The notes: a model not told the origin generated them from the letters alone. A DNA stretch of 45,976 nt from Actinoplanes couchii (GCF_016862075.1 NZ_BOMG01000028.1:1-45976), one strand, 5' to 3'. Counted from the stretch's first letter, positions 5,743-14,522 are shown. Numbers and translations are program-made.

Positions 5743-7317
5743 GTGTCATGGCTTTTGACCGCGGATGAACGTGGCAACCCGGACACCTCCATACCCATAT
5801 GGAACACCGGAAACACGGTCGAGCCACTGATTCACGGGCAAAGTTACTTCGATCGGTTGGTGACCGAGATCGAGGCGCTGGAGTCCGGTGATCACCTGTT
5901 CTTCACCGACTGGCGGGGCGACCCGGACGAGCGGACCCGGGACGACGGGCCGACCGTCGCGGAGCTGTTCGCGGCGGCGGCGAAACGGGGTGTGATCGTC
6001 AAGGGTCTGCTCTGGCGGTCCCATCTGGACAAGCTGGCGTACAGCCAGGAGGAGAACCGGAACCTCAGCGACGACATCGAGGCGGCCGGTGGTGAGGTGC
6101 TGCTCGATCAGCGCGTCCGCCGGGGTGGTTCGCACCATCAGAAACTGGTCGTGCTGCGGCATCCGGGGCGACCGGAATCGGACATCGCGTTCGCCGGTGG
6201 CATCGACCTGTGTCACAGCCGCCGGGACTCGGCCGAGCATCACGGCGATCCGCAGGCGGTCTCCATGGCGACCATGTACGGGTCGAATCCGCCCTGGCAC
6301 GACATCCAGCTGGCCCTGCGCGGGCCGGTCGTCGGCACTCTCGACCAGACGTTCCGGGAGCGCTGGACCGACCGGGTGCCGCTCGATCAGAACGGGCCGA
6401 TCTCGACGATCACCGATCGGCTGCGCGGCGAGGACATGACGCCCGATCCGCTGCCCGAGCAGCCGCCGGACCCGCCCGAGTGCGGTACCCAGACGGTTCA
6501 GGTGCTGCGTACCTACCCGGCGATGCGCCCGCCGTACGGGTTCGCGAAGCTCGGTGAACGCAGCGTGGCCCGCGGCTACACGAAGGCGATCAAGCGGGCC
6601 CGGCGGTTGATCTACCTGGAGGACCAGTACCTGTGGTCCAAGGAGGTCGCGCAGCTGTTCGCCGAGGCGATGCGGGAGAACCCGGAGCTGCACCTGGTCG
6701 CCGTGGTGCCGCGGCATCCGGACGTGGACGGCGGTTTCGCCCTGCCACCGAACCAGGTCGGCCGGGAGCAGGCCATCGAGCTGTGCAAACGGGCCGCCGC
6801 CGACCGGGTGCACGTGTTCGATCTGGAGAACCACGCCGGCACCCCGATCTACGTACACGCGAAGGTCTGTGTCATCGACGACGTGTGGTGCAGCGTGGGC
6901 AGCGACAACTTCAACCGTCGATCGTGGACGCACGACAGCGAGTTGTCCTGCGCGGTGCTCGACGAGACCCGCGACGACCGGGAACCCACCGATCCGGCAC
7001 GCCTGGGTGACGGTGCCCGGCGTTTCCCGCGCGACCTGCGGTTGTCCCTGATCAGAGAGCACCTTGATCGTACGCCGGGAGAGGACGACGACCTCCTCGA
7101 TCCGTCGACGGCCATCGAGGCGATGACGAGCGCCGCCGACCGGTTGCGGGACTGGCGGGACGCCGGCCGGAAAGGGCCCCGCCCGCCGGGGCGACTGATC
7201 CCGCACGAGACCTCGCCGATGCCCTGGCACCAGCGGTTGTGGGCGCTTCCGGCGTACCGGCTGATCTACGATCCGGACGGCCGGCCGTGGCGCGAACGAC
7301 GGTCCGGGACGTGGTAG
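5743..7317 (+). CDS. Phospholipase D-like protein
   Basis: This 524-residue protein has two HKD-type motifs of the PLD superfamily. The second, HAKVCVID (H372, K374, D379) followed by GSDNFN, is complete. The first is HHQKLVVLR (H132, K134), with Arg where the Asp of HxKxxxxD is usual, followed by FAGGIDL. Such enzymes cleave phosphodiesters or transfer phosphatidyl groups through a His intermediate. No signal peptide is visible, so it may be cytoplasmic or membrane-associated. I use GTG 5743, which has GGAGGGA at 5731-5737; longer frames upstream run through the divergent promoter. TACGGT at 5707-5712 is a possible -10. Confidence 0.88.
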   Translation: MSWLLTADERGNPDTSIPIWNTGNTVEPLIHGQSYFDRLVTEIEALESGDHLFFTDWRGDPDERTRDDGPTVAELFAAAAKRGVIVKGLLWRSHLDKLAYSQEENRNLSDDIEAAGGEVLLDQRVRRGGSHHQKLVVLRHPGRPESDIAFAGGIDLCHSRRDSAEHHGDPQAVSMATMYGSNPPWHDIQLALRGPVVGTLDQTFRERWTDRVPLDQNGPISTITDRLRGEDMTPDPLPEQPPDPPECGTQTVQVLRTYPAMRPPYGFAKLGERSVARGYTKAIKRARRLIYLEDQYLWSKEVAQLFAEAMRENPELHLVAVVPRHPDVDGGFALPPNQVGREQAIELCKRAAADRVHVFDLENHAGTPIYVHAKVCVIDDVWCSVGSDNFNRRSWTHDSELSCAVLDETRDDREPTDPARLGDGARRFPRDLRLSLIREHLDRTPGEDDDLLDPSTAIEAMTSAADRLRDWRDAGRKGPRPPGRLIPHETSPMPWHQRLWALPAYRLIYDPDGRPWRERRSGTW

Positions 7318-7334
7318 GTATAGCTGGCCATACC
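7317..7334. promoter_or_regulatory. Inverted repeat GGTAT-N8-ATACC
   Basis: A perfect 5-bp inverted repeat, GGTAT (7317-7321) and ATACC (7330-7334) with 8 bp between, starts at the PLD stop codon and lies about 50 bp before the kinase -10. NarL-type regulators bind such palindromes, so it is a candidate autoregulatory site. It has no U-run, so it is not a terminator. Confidence 0.4.
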
Positions 7335-7380
7335 CGGTTCCGGGGGTCTGGACGGCTGGGCCGGGGCACCGCCCGATGGC

Positions 7381-7386
7381 TACCTT
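7381..7386 (+). promoter_or_regulatory. -10 box TACCTT for the two-component pair (leaderless)
   Basis: TACCTT is followed by 6 nt (GAGCGG) and then the GTG start of the kinase at 7393. This is the same geometry as at 600-612. There is no Shine-Dalgarno distinct from this spacer. Confidence 0.5.
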
Positions 7387-7392
7387 GAGCGG

Positions 7393-8667
7393 GTGAACGA
7401 CCACCTCGCTCCGGCCCTGAAAGACCGCCGATACCTGTTCACCAGCTGGCCGTGGCGGGCGGCCGGCCATCTCGCGACCGTCCTGTTGTTCGCCGTGCCG
7501 CTCGCGTTCGTCTTCTGGCTGACGATGCTGCCCTGGCTGATCGCCGGCCAGCGCCTGATCGCGGGGAACCACCTCGGCCTGATCGTCTTCCTCTTCATGG
7601 CGCTCGGTCTCGGCCTCATCGGCACGGTAGGGCCGGTGGTGGCGCTCCCGCTGGCCGCGATCGCGCGGCGCTGCCTCCGGCTGATCGACGGGCGTCCCCT
7701 GGCCGCGCCCCGGCACCCCGCCAACGCCCACCCGAGAGACATCCTCTTCGCCGAGTCGACCTGGCGCGCCGTCCTCTACGGAGTGGTGCTCTCCCTGGTC
7801 ACTCCCCCGCTGATGGTGCTCGGCGGCGCGTTGCTCGCCCTGCAGGTGACACTGCTGGTCAGCCCCTGGCTCGCCGAGTGGACCCTCGGTGACGTGGTGA
7901 TCAACGGCGGGCCCGGGTCGGTGCCGTTCATGCTGCTCGGCATCGTCCTGATCCCGGCCGGGCTCTACCTGGCCGGCGCTCTGGCGGCCGCGCACGGTGC
8001 CCTGTCCCGAAAACTGCTCGGTAACAGCGGCGACGCGCTGCGCAACCAGCTCGGTGAGGTGGCGCAGTCCCGGGCCCGGCTGGCCGACGCGTTCGACGCC
8101 GAACGCCGCCGGATCGAACGGGACCTGCACGACGGCGCGCAGCACCGGCTCACCAGCCTGACCCTGCACCTGGGCATGGCCCGCCTCGACGTGCCCGCCG
8201 ACTCGCCGGCCGCCGCGCCGCTCACCCAGGCCCACGACCAGGCGAAGGAGCTGATGGTGGTGCTGCGGGATCTGGTGCACGGGATCCGCCCACAGACCCT
8301 CGGCGACCTCGGTCTACCGGCCGCGCTGTGGGAGCTGGCGGCCAGTTCGCCGGTGCCGGTGGCGGTCGACGCGGCCGAACTTCTGGACCGGCTGCCCGAA
8401 CGGATCGAGACGACCGCGTACTTCGTGGCCGCCGAGGCGCTGACCAACGTCGCCAAACACGCGCACGCCACGTCGGTACAGATCCGGCTGACCCGATCCG
8501 GTCACGAGGGGCTCGTGCTGGAGATCCAGGACGACGGCCGGGGCGGTGCCGATCCGGCGCACGGCAGCGGGCTCACCGGGCTGGCCGACCGGGTCGCCGC
8601 CGTGGACGGGAAACTGCTGCTGGCCAGCCCCGCCGGCGGCCCCACCCTGCTGCGGGTCGAGTTGTGA
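7393..8667 (+). CDS. NarL/DesK-type sensor histidine kinase
   Basis: This 424-residue membrane kinase has four to six N-terminal hydrophobic segments (about residues 25-75, 115-160, 175-205) that resemble the actinobacterial 'sensor' module with no large extracellular domain. The HisKA_3 dimerisation and phosphorylation helix is RRRIERDLHDGAQHRLTSL, with phospho-acceptor H246. The HATPase domain follows, with AAEALTNVAKHAHA (N-box) and DDGRGG...GSGLTGLADRV (G-boxes). The signal is unknown and may be membrane stress. The gene overlaps the response regulator by GTGA (8664-8667), so they are translationally coupled. Confidence 0.92.
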   Translation: MNDHLAPALKDRRYLFTSWPWRAAGHLATVLLFAVPLAFVFWLTMLPWLIAGQRLIAGNHLGLIVFLFMALGLGLIGTVGPVVALPLAAIARRCLRLIDGRPLAAPRHPANAHPRDILFAESTWRAVLYGVVLSLVTPPLMVLGGALLALQVTLLVSPWLAEWTLGDVVINGGPGSVPFMLLGIVLIPAGLYLAGALAAAHGALSRKLLGNSGDALRNQLGEVAQSRARLADAFDAERRRIERDLHDGAQHRLTSLTLHLGMARLDVPADSPAAAPLTQAHDQAKELMVVLRDLVHGIRPQTLGDLGLPAALWELAASSPVPVAVDAAELLDRLPERIETTAYFVAAEALTNVAKHAHATSVQIRLTRSGHEGLVLEIQDDGRGGADPAHGSGLTGLADRVAAVDGKLLLASPAGGPTLLRVEL

Positions 8668-9305
8668 CCCGGGTGGTCCTGGCCGAGGACGGTGTCCTGC
8701 TGCGGGAAGGCATCGTCGGGGTGCTGCAGCGGTTCGGGTTCGAGGTGGCCGCCGCCGTCGGCGACGCCGAGGAGCTGGTGACCGCGGTCAAGGAGCACTC
8801 CCCCGACCTGGTGATCACCGACATCAAGATGCCACCGACATTCAAGGACGAAGGACTGCTTGCGGCGGTACGCCTACGCAAGGACCACCCCGGACTGCCG
8901 ATCGTGGTGCTCAGCCAGTACGTGCAGCAGGAGTACGCGGCCGGCCTGATCGGCACCGGTGACGCGGTCGGCTACCTGCTCAAGGACCGGGTGGCCGACA
9001 TCGCCGAGTTCGTGGCCGCCCTGCGCACCGTGGTGGCCGGCGGCACCGTGGTCGATCCCGACGTGGTGCGCCGCCTGATCAGCCGCCCCCAGGATCCGCT
9101 GGCCGGCCTGTCCACCCGCGAACGCGAAGTCCTGTCCCTGATCGCCGAGGGCCGATCGAATTCGGCCATCGGCGCGGCCCTGCACATCAGCGACCCAGCA
9201 GTCGGCAAACACGTCGGCAACATCCTGGCCAAGCTGGGCCTACCCCCGACCGACGACACCAACCGCCGGGTCCTGGCCGTACTCACCTACCTGCGGGCCC
9301 GCTGA
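8664..9305 (+). CDS. NarL/LuxR-type response regulator
   Basis: This 213-residue protein has a receiver domain (residues 2-118) with acidic residues E9-D10, phospho-acceptor D53 in VITDIKMPP, a Ser in VVLSQYV and Lys in LLKDRV. A C-terminal LuxR HTH follows (about 146-205) with LSTREREVLSLIAEGRSNSA and HISDPAVGKHVGNILAKL. It is the cognate partner of the overlapping kinase and presumably regulates transcription as a phosphorylated dimer. Its GTG start overlaps the kinase stop by 4 nt. The last codons and stop lie inside the first unit of a 43-bp repeat. Confidence 0.93.
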   Translation: MTRVVLAEDGVLLREGIVGVLQRFGFEVAAAVGDAEELVTAVKEHSPDLVITDIKMPPTFKDEGLLAAVRLRKDHPGLPIVVLSQYVQQEYAAGLIGTGDAVGYLLKDRVADIAEFVAALRTVVAGGTVVDPDVVRRLISRPQDPLAGLSTREREVLSLIAEGRSNSAIGAALHISDPAVGKHVGNILAKLGLPPTDDTNRRVLAVLTYLRAR

Positions 9306-9432
9306 CCCGGCCCCCTCCGGCCGCCACCGTCCCCTACTTGCCCGCTGACCCGGCTTCCTCCGGCCGCCACCGTCCCCTACTTGCCCGCTGACCCGGCTTC
9401 CTCCGGGCCTCACCCGCCGCGTCCCTTACCTT
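9298..9432. repeat. 43-bp direct repeat that includes the regulator stop codon
   Basis: Units starting at the string GCTGACCCGG recur at 9301, 9344 and 9387, a 43-bp period. Units 1 and 2 are nearly identical; unit 3 diverges after CTTCCTCCGG. The first unit contains the TGA of the response regulator, so the array grew outward from the gene end. The remainder to 9473 holds nothing else I can name. Confidence 0.8.
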
Positions 9433-9473
9433 CCCCAGCGCCCGTCGTCCGCGGGTTTGCTTCTTGTCCGGGT

Positions 9474-10607
9474 CTATTCGTCCTCGGTTGCGGCCGAACG
9501 CGGCAAGGGATCCAGGGTCCAGGACGACGGGGCCCAGATCGGGGCGTCGGGGTCACCGGTCAGCGAGAGGCCGACCCGCCACGCGGCGATCGGCGGCCGG
9601 TCCAGTGCCTGCCAGCGGTCGGCGAGCGCGACACCGACCGCCGAGTGACGCTCCGCCGCGTCCCCGGAGGCCAGCACCGCACCGTCGGCCAGCACCACCG
9701 CCCCGGCCGCCCCGGTGTCGTCGAGGATCGCCAGATAGCTCGACTCACGACCGGCGATCGAAGCCTGACTGGTGCGGGGATGCCAGGCCCCGGCGGCGTA
9801 CCAGAGATCACGATAGGCACGGGCCTCCAACGGCGGCCGCCACCGGGGCGGGGCCGTCTGGGTCAGCCCGTCCAGCGCGACCGCGGCCGGCGGGTGACTG
9901 CGGGCATGCCGGGCGGTCAGCGGCCCGGCGGCACTCATGAACCCGGCCGCGCAGATCACCCGCGCCGAGACCAGCCCACTGCCCGGATCACCGATCGGCC
10001 GGACGTCCAGTACCGGATGGGTACCGGCATGCTCGACCGGCACGATGACCCGGCCACCCGGTTCCAGCCGGTCGAGCCAGTGCGGCGAGACCCCGGCGAC
10101 ACCCACGGTGACGATGATCCGGTCGTAGCGCTCCGGCGGCCCACCGGTGTATCCGTCGGCCGTCTCCACCCGTACACCCGCGATCGCCGCCCTGGCCAGC
10201 GCGGACCTGGCCCGGTCCGCGACGTCGGGCTGAACGTCCACCGTGGTCACCGTCGCACCGAGGGTGGCGAGGAGCGCGGCGTTGTACCCGGTGCCCGCCC
10301 CGATCTCCAGCACCCGCATGCCGGGCCGCACCGCCAGCGCGTCGATCATCAGAGCCATCAGCGACGGCTGACTCGACGAACTGATCGGAACGTCACCGTC
10401 CATCTTGGTGACCAGGACGTCGTTGCTGTAGACGGCCGGAAGGAACTCCCGGTCCGCGGGCACGACCCGCCGCCCGTCGCGCCGGTGGAACCCGTCCGGC
10501 ACGAAGACCTCCCGGGGCACGGCCCCGAACGCCTCGGCCAGCGCGGACGAGAGCTCGACCCCGTCGGCCCGGATCAGATCGACGAAGCGCCTGCGGGCAT
10601 CCTCCAT
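9474..10607 (-). CDS. Protein-L-isoaspartate O-methyltransferase, long form
   Basis: This 377-residue protein has an N-terminal PIMT domain of about 190 residues: the SAM motif VLEIGAGTGYNAALLA, TVDVQPDVADRARSAL, YDRIIVTVGVAGVSPHWLDR and GGRVIVPV. The enzyme methylates isoaspartyl residues for protein repair. A further 190 residues (about 190-377) lie beyond the usual PIMT length; I cannot name this region. I use ATG 10607, which is 7 nt after TAACGT on the minus strand, rather than GTG 10616. It lies downstream of allantoicase but has its own likely promoter. Long PIMTs also occur in RiPP clusters, but no precursor gene is nearby. Confidence 0.85.
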   Translation of the reverse strand: MEDARRRFVDLIRADGVELSSALAEAFGAVPREVFVPDGFHRRDGRRVVPADREFLPAVYSNDVLVTKMDGDVPISSSSQPSLMALMIDALAVRPGMRVLEIGAGTGYNAALLATLGATVTTVDVQPDVADRARSALARAAIAGVRVETADGYTGGPPERYDRIIVTVGVAGVSPHWLDRLEPGGRVIVPVEHAGTHPVLDVRPIGDPGSGLVSARVICAAGFMSAAGPLTARHARSHPPAAVALDGLTQTAPPRWRPPLEARAYRDLWYAAGAWHPRTSQASIAGRESSYLAILDDTGAAGAVVLADGAVLASGDAAERHSAVGVALADRWQALDRPPIAAWRVGLSLTGDPDAPIWAPSSWTLDPLPRSAATEDE

Positions 10608-10614
10608 GCCCGCC

Positions 10615-10620
10615 ACGTTA
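10615..10620 (-). promoter_or_regulatory. -10 box TAACGT for the PIMT gene (leaderless)
   Basis: TAACGT on the minus strand sits 7 nt before ATG 10607 in the 94-bp gap after allantoicase. It supports independent, leaderless expression of the methyltransferase. Confidence 0.45.
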
Positions 10621-10701
10621 CGGAGCCCCAGCGACCCCGAGGTGAACTCGATGAATATCTAGCACCCAGCGCAGATCACCACCGCCCCACCCGCCCCGCG
10701 A

Positions 10702-11673
10702 TCATCGGCCCAGGCGGTGTTTGAGGAAGTCCCGGTCGGCTCGGCCGAGCAGGCGCAGCCGGGCCATGCCGCCGTCCGGGAAGATGTCCAGCCGCACCTG
10801 GCTCACCGGCGGCGTCTTCGGCACCGGGAACCGGTGTGGTGTGTCCGGCCGCAGCGCCGCCCTGGTCAGCAGCGGGTAGGCGACCCCCTCGTCGTCGAAC
10901 CCGGTGAGCGAGGCCCAGCCCGGCGCGTTGCCCTTGAAATGGCTGGTGTCCAGGTCGGCGAAGCGCAGCACCGCCGGAGCGGCCAGCCGGATCAGCACCC
11001 AGTCGTTGCCGTCGTCACGGCGGCGCGACGTCTCCCATCCGTCCCCCATGTTGCGGGCCAGACCGGGCATCAGCATCCGCTGCGGGTTGCCGTAGAACAT
11101 GTTGCTGCAGTCCACGACGGTAGCCCCGTACTCCGCGGCGGCCACGTCGAACACCTTCGGCAACAGATCCGGGTCCGGCACCGCCTCGCCGTGCACCCGC
11201 AGCCGGGCCACCCCGCCATCCGGGAAGATGTTGAGCCGAACGTGGGTGAACCGGCGACGATCCTCCACCGGGTACAGGTTGCGGCCGTCGCCTTTCAGCG
11301 GCGACTTCGGCAGGATCTCGATCCAGTCGGCGGCGTCCAGCTCGGCCGGGCCCGGATAGCCGGACAGCTCGGCGGCCTCCACCGACGCGAACGGCGGATA
11401 GTTCCCGGTGAAGAACGCGGTGTCGATGTCGACCCCGTGGATGATCCCGGCGACACCGAGCCGGACCACCGCGAAGTCGTGCCCGGAATCCCGGCGGCGA
11501 CGGGTCTCCCAGCCGTCGTACACCTGTCCCTTGTGGTCGAAGGTCTTCGGCGCGTGCCCCGGCGGATCGGGCAGGACCAGGTGATCGGCGGCGGCGAAGA
11601 ACTCGTCGTTGAAGTGCGTGACCCCGCCACCGAACGCCCGCGACGCCAGATCGGGCAGTGCGCTGAAATCCAT
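10702..11673 (-). CDS. alc: Allantoicase
   Basis: This 323-residue protein converts allantoate to ureidoglycolate and urea. It shows the two tandem allantoicase repeats of the family: residues about 1-160 (GGGVTHFNDEFFAAADHLV, DGWETRRRRDSGHDFAVVRL) and about 165-323 (VDCSNMFYGNPQRMLMPG, DGWETSRRRDDGNDWVLIRL). The paired W-E-T-R/S-R-R-R segments are diagnostic. The ATG overlaps the allantoinase stop by 1 nt (TGATG), so the two are translationally coupled. It catalyses the step directly after allantoinase. Confidence 0.95.
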   Translation of the reverse strand: MDFSALPDLASRAFGGGVTHFNDEFFAAADHLVLPDPPGHAPKTFDHKGQVYDGWETRRRRDSGHDFAVVRLGVAGIIHGVDIDTAFFTGNYPPFASVEAAELSGYPGPAELDAADWIEILPKSPLKGDGRNLYPVEDRRRFTHVRLNIFPDGGVARLRVHGEAVPDPDLLPKVFDVAAAEYGATVVDCSNMFYGNPQRMLMPGLARNMGDGWETSRRRDDGNDWVLIRLAAPAVLRFADLDTSHFKGNAPGWASLTGFDDEGVAYPLLTRAALRPDTPHRFPVPKTPPVSQVRLDIFPDGGMARLRLLGRADRDFLKHRLGR

Positions 11674-12989
11674 CAGTTCTCCTTCGAGTTCTTCAGAAAC
11701 CGCCCGCCGGCGTCACTGCCGGTCACCGTCCGCCCGCGCAACCAGGTGGTGCGGACCACACCCCGCAACTTCCTTCCCGCGTACGGCGTGACCGGGTTCC
11801 TGTGGTGCAGGGCCTGCGCGTCCACCACGAACTCCTCGTCCGGGTCGAAGGCCACCAGATCGGCATCCGCCCCGACCTCGATCCGCCCCTTGCCCCGCAG
11901 CCCCACCAGGTCGGCGGGGCGGCGCGCCATCCACTTCACCACGTCCGCGAGGGTATGTCCCCGGCCCTGGGCAGCGGTCCAGATCACCGGAAGACCCAGC
12001 TGCACCGAGGCGATCCCGCCCCACGCGGCCGCGAAGTCACCGGTGTCCTGCCGTTTCAGGTCGGGGGTGCACGGCGAGTGGTCGCTCACCACGCAGGTGA
12101 TCAGGCCGTCCGCGAGGGCCTCCCAGAGCCGATCCGCATTCTCGGTGTCGCGGATCGGTGGGCAGCACTTGAACTCGGTCGCGCCGTCCGGGATCTCGTC
12201 GGCATCCAGCGTGAGGTAGTGCGGACAGGTCTCGGCGGTCACCCGGACCCCGGCCGCCCTGGCCTGGGCGATCAGCGGCAGCGCGGAGGCCGCGGAGAGG
12301 TGCAGGATGTGCACCCGCCGGCTGCTGCCGCGCGCCACGGCGATCGCGGTGGCGACCGCGGCGTGCTCGGCGTCCTGCGGGCGGGAGGCCAGGAAATCGG
12401 CATACGCCGCCGAACTTCGCGCCTCCCGGAGATGATCCGGATCCTCGGCGTGCACCACGAACAGCGCGTCCACCGCGGTCATCGCCTCGGCGAGCTGGGC
12501 CGCGTCGACCGGCGGGAACTCCGGCACCCCGGAGTCGGCCAGGAACGCCTTGAACCCGAAGACCCCGGCCTCGCGCAGCCCGGCCAGGTCGGCGGTGTTG
12601 CCCGGGATCACGCCGCCCCAGAACCCGACGTCGACGTGACACTGCCCGGTCGCGGCGGCCTGCTTGATCGCCAGCGCGTCGGTGGTCACCGTCGGGGGCA
12701 GACTGTTCAGCGGCATGTCGATGATCGTGGTGACGCCGCCCGCCGCGGCCGCCCGGGTCGCCGAGGCGAAGCCCTCCCACTCGGTCCGGCCCGGCTCGTT
12801 GATGTGCACATGAGTGTCCACCAGCCCCGGGAGCAGCGCGGTGTCCCCCAGGTCCACATCCGACCCGGCGGCCACCGGGGCGTCGTAGTCCGACACTGCC
12901 GTGATCTTCCCGCTCTCGATCAGGATCGACGCCGACCGCTCGCCGCCCGGGAGCACCACCCGCCGGGACCGCACCACCAGATCAACCAT
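11673..12989 (-). CDS. allB: Allantoinase
   Basis: This 438-residue cyclic amidohydrolase opens the hydantoin ring of allantoin to give allantoate. Metal-site motifs are [17 protein letters not shown] (HxH), GFKAFL with the Lys expected to be carboxylated, [15 protein letters not shown] and the C-terminal VVSDHSPC. Length and order match the dihydroorotase/allantoinase family. ATG 12989 lies 6 nt after TAAGGT on the minus strand, so the allB-alc operon is probably leaderless. It is divergent from the glutaredoxin gene. Confidence 0.95.
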   Translation of the reverse strand: MVDLVVRSRRVVLPGGERSASILIESGKITAVSDYDAPVAAGSDVDLGDTALLPGLVDTHVHINEPGRTEWEGFASATRAAAAGGVTTIIDMPLNSLPPTVTTDALAIKQAAATGQCHVDVGFWGGVIPGNTADLAGLREAGVFGFKAFLADSGVPEFPPVDAAQLAEAMTAVDALFVVHAEDPDHLREARSSAAYADFLASRPQDAEHAAVATAIAVARGSSRRVHILHLSAASALPLIAQARAAGVRVTAETCPHYLTLDADEIPDGATEFKCCPPIRDTENADRLWEALADGLITCVVSDHSPCTPDLKRQDTGDFAAAWGGIASVQLGLPVIWTAAQGRGHTLADVVKWMARRPADLVGLRGKGRIEVGADADLVAFDPDEEFVVDAQALHHRNPVTPYAGRKLRGVVRTTWLRGRTVTGSDAGGRFLKNSKEN

Positions 12990-12995
12990 GAGCCG

Positions 12996-13001
12996 ACCTT
13001 A
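12996..13001 (-). promoter_or_regulatory. -10 box TAAGGT for allB-alc (leaderless)
   Basis: TAAGGT on the minus strand is followed by CGGCTC and then ATG 12989. The sequence is identical to the -10 of the GNAT gene at 2335-2340. This indicates the allantoin block has its own promoter, separate from the uricase block. Confidence 0.5.
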
Positions 13002-13099
13002 TCGGCGGGTTGTTTCGGCCTGCCGGTGAGTTTCAGCCTGGGTTCAGAAAACCGGTCGGGTGTGCCGTCACGGCCGGTAGCGGAGTAGCGTGCCGCTCC

Positions 13100-13522
13100 A
13101 TGTTGCGACGCTGGAGCCTCGCCGGGCTCACCGCCACCTGCGGCGTGTTGATCGCCGTGGTCAAGAGCAACGACGGGGCGCCCGGCACCGCGGCCCTGCT
13201 GCTCGTCGTCTTCCTCGGTCTCGCCTTCGTGGTGTCGCCACGGGCGTTCCCGCGCGCCGTCGCCGCCGCGGATTCCCGACCGGTCGTCTACTGGCGCCCC
13301 GGCTGCGTCTTCTGCCTGCGGCTGCGGGCCCGGCTAGGCGCCGAGGCCACCCGCCTGAACTGGATCGACATCTGGCAGGATCCGTCCGCCGCAGCCGCCG
13401 TCCGCAAGATCACCGGCGGCGACGAGACAGTGCCGACGGTGGTCATCGGCGGCCAGGCCCACGTGAACCCCGACCCGTCCTGGCTCCGCGACCAGATCCT
13501 CCCGGCCACACCCCAGTCCTGA
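13100..13522 (+). CDS. Membrane-anchored glutaredoxin/mycoredoxin-like protein
   Basis: This 140-residue protein has two N-terminal hydrophobic helices (about residues 6-23 and 32-47), then a thioredoxin-fold domain with VVYWRPGCVFCLRLR holding the redox pair C69-x-x-C72 and the cis-Pro segment ETVPTVVIGG. Mycoredoxins reduce mycothiol mixed disulfides, and the CxxC and fold fit that role. With both helices crossing, the redox domain would lie on the same side as the N terminus, probably the cytoplasm. ATG 13100 lies 8 nt after TAGCGT. It converges with the small Cys protein at 13545. Confidence 0.85.
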   Translation: MLRRWSLAGLTATCGVLIAVVKSNDGAPGTAALLLVVFLGLAFVVSPRAFPRAVAAADSRPVVYWRPGCVFCLRLRARLGAEATRLNWIDIWQDPSAAAAVRKITGGDETVPTVVIGGQAHVNPDPSWLRDQILPATPQS

Positions 13523-13544
13523 CCCGTCAGGCACCAGCCTGGTC

Positions 13545-13787
13545 TCAGGCCTGAACCAGCTCCGCGTCGGTCCAGCTCAGGAACCGGTCGAACATCTCCG
13601 CCGGTGGTCGCGGCGACAATTCGGTCATTGCGTGGTCGAGGTGACCCCACATGTACATCATCAGCATCACCCGGTCCGCCCCGTCCGCGAGCGAGACCTT
13701 CGCCGGAGCACACGGCCAGGGAAGGCCACAGGCCCGGCACTCCCAGGACGGCCGCGCGCAGGTGTGCTCGACGTGTCTCCCCTCCAC
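13545..13787 (-). CDS. Small Cys-motif protein (actinobacterial, unknown function)
   Basis: This 80-residue protein has a Cys-rich N terminus (HTCARPSWECRACGLPWPC), a helical middle (DRVMLMMYMWGHLDHAMTEL) and the end MFDRFLSWTDAELVQA. Homologues with R-P-x-W-x-C-R-x-C-x-x-P-W-P-C occur widely in Micromonosporaceae, often labelled 'flavin reductase' without clear support, so I assign no function. Four Cys suggest metal binding. I chose GTG 13787 because GGAGG lies 8 nt upstream. The frame stays open as far as 14594, but that extension is repeat DNA and antisense to the next gene. Confidence 0.7.
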   Translation of the reverse strand: MEGRHVEHTCARPSWECRACGLPWPCAPAKVSLADGADRVMLMMYMWGHLDHAMTELSPRPPAEMFDRFLSWTDAELVQA

Positions 13788-13800
13788 CGTGGGGCCCTCC

Positions 13801-14040
13801 GCTGAGCGGTCCTCCGTCACGAAGCCCGCCGCTGAGCGGTCCTCCGCCAGGTGAGCGGACGCAGAGCGGCCCTGCGTTGTCCGCCCCGTCTCCGGCCCGC
13901 GGCACGTCTCCACCGGACGGTTTGTCTCCGACGCGCGGCCCTTCTCGGTCACGTGGCTTCGCTCCACCGCGCGGTTCGTGCCCACCACGTGATCCTTTTC
14001 CGCCGCGCGGTCGACCTTTGCCGCGTGTTTCCAGGGGCGA
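13801..14040. repeat. Degenerate 30- and 36-bp repeats in a gene-free stretch (13788-14198)
   Basis: GCTGAGCGGTCCTCCG occurs at 13801 and 13831 (30-bp period). Further right, a CGCGCGG core recurs at 13896 (as CCCGCGG), 13932, 13968 and 14004 (36-bp period). The 411-bp interval separates the divergent genes at 13787 and 14199 and must hold both promoters. I see no confident -10 or -35 pair within it. Confidence 0.6.
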
Positions 14041-14198
14041 TTCCGCACGACGTCCTCCCAGCGTTCGAAGCGATGCCCCCTGTAGTACTCGCGCCGGCTC
14101 CGGAAGGTTCGGCCTTCACGGGATTTGGCACGACCGCTATGGTCGGATCCTCCACACGGCCGTTCATCCATCGGCTTCGTTCGGAAAGGCAATGCGGC

Positions 14199-14522
14199 AT
14201 GACCGATCAGCAACCCGGGACCGTCGGCATGAACGAGGGCACCAACAACCTCACGCTCGGCATCGCCGTGGCAATTCTCGGGATCATCGTCTTCGCCCTG
14301 GCCGGTCTGGCAGTCATCGACCCGGTCGCGCTCATCGGTCTGGCCCCCGTCTGGCTGACCCGCCCCGGCCACGCCTCGGGAATCGCCGCCACGGCCCTGA
14401 CCCTGGCCATCAGCGGCCTCCTCTACCAGGCCGTGCGCATCGCCAACCGCGGAAACGACGAGACCGCCACCTGGCTGACCCTGGCCGCCCTGCTGATGGT
14501 CCCCTGGTTCTCCCTGATCTGA
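14199..14522 (+). CDS. Small polytopic membrane protein
   Basis: This 107-residue protein has a polar N terminus (MTDQQPGTVGMNEGTNN), then three hydrophobic segments: about residues 20-42 (ILGIIVFALAGLAVI), 58-80 (ASGIAATALTLAISGLLYQA) and 90-107 (WLTLAALLMVPWFSLI). I do not recognise the family. ATG 14199 has GGAAAGG 9 nt upstream (14183-14189). The longer frame upstream runs through repeat DNA. It converges with the gene ending at 14637 across 114 bp in which I see no clear terminator. Confidence 0.75.
   Translation: MTDQQPGTVGMNEGTNNLTLGIAVAILGIIVFALAGLAVIDPVALIGLAPVWLTRPGHASGIAATALTLAISGLLYQAVRIANRGNDETATWLTLAALLMVPWFSLI

Noticed and set aside
5746..8280. 844-codon open frame on the minus strand across the PLD-like and kinase genes
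   Set aside because: Antisense to motif-rich genes; composition is His/Gln/Arg-rich and crosses gene boundaries without start signals.
9474..10607. RiPP cluster suggested by the long PIMT
   Set aside because: No short precursor gene, cyclase or ATP-grasp enzyme nearby; neighbours belong to ureide catabolism.
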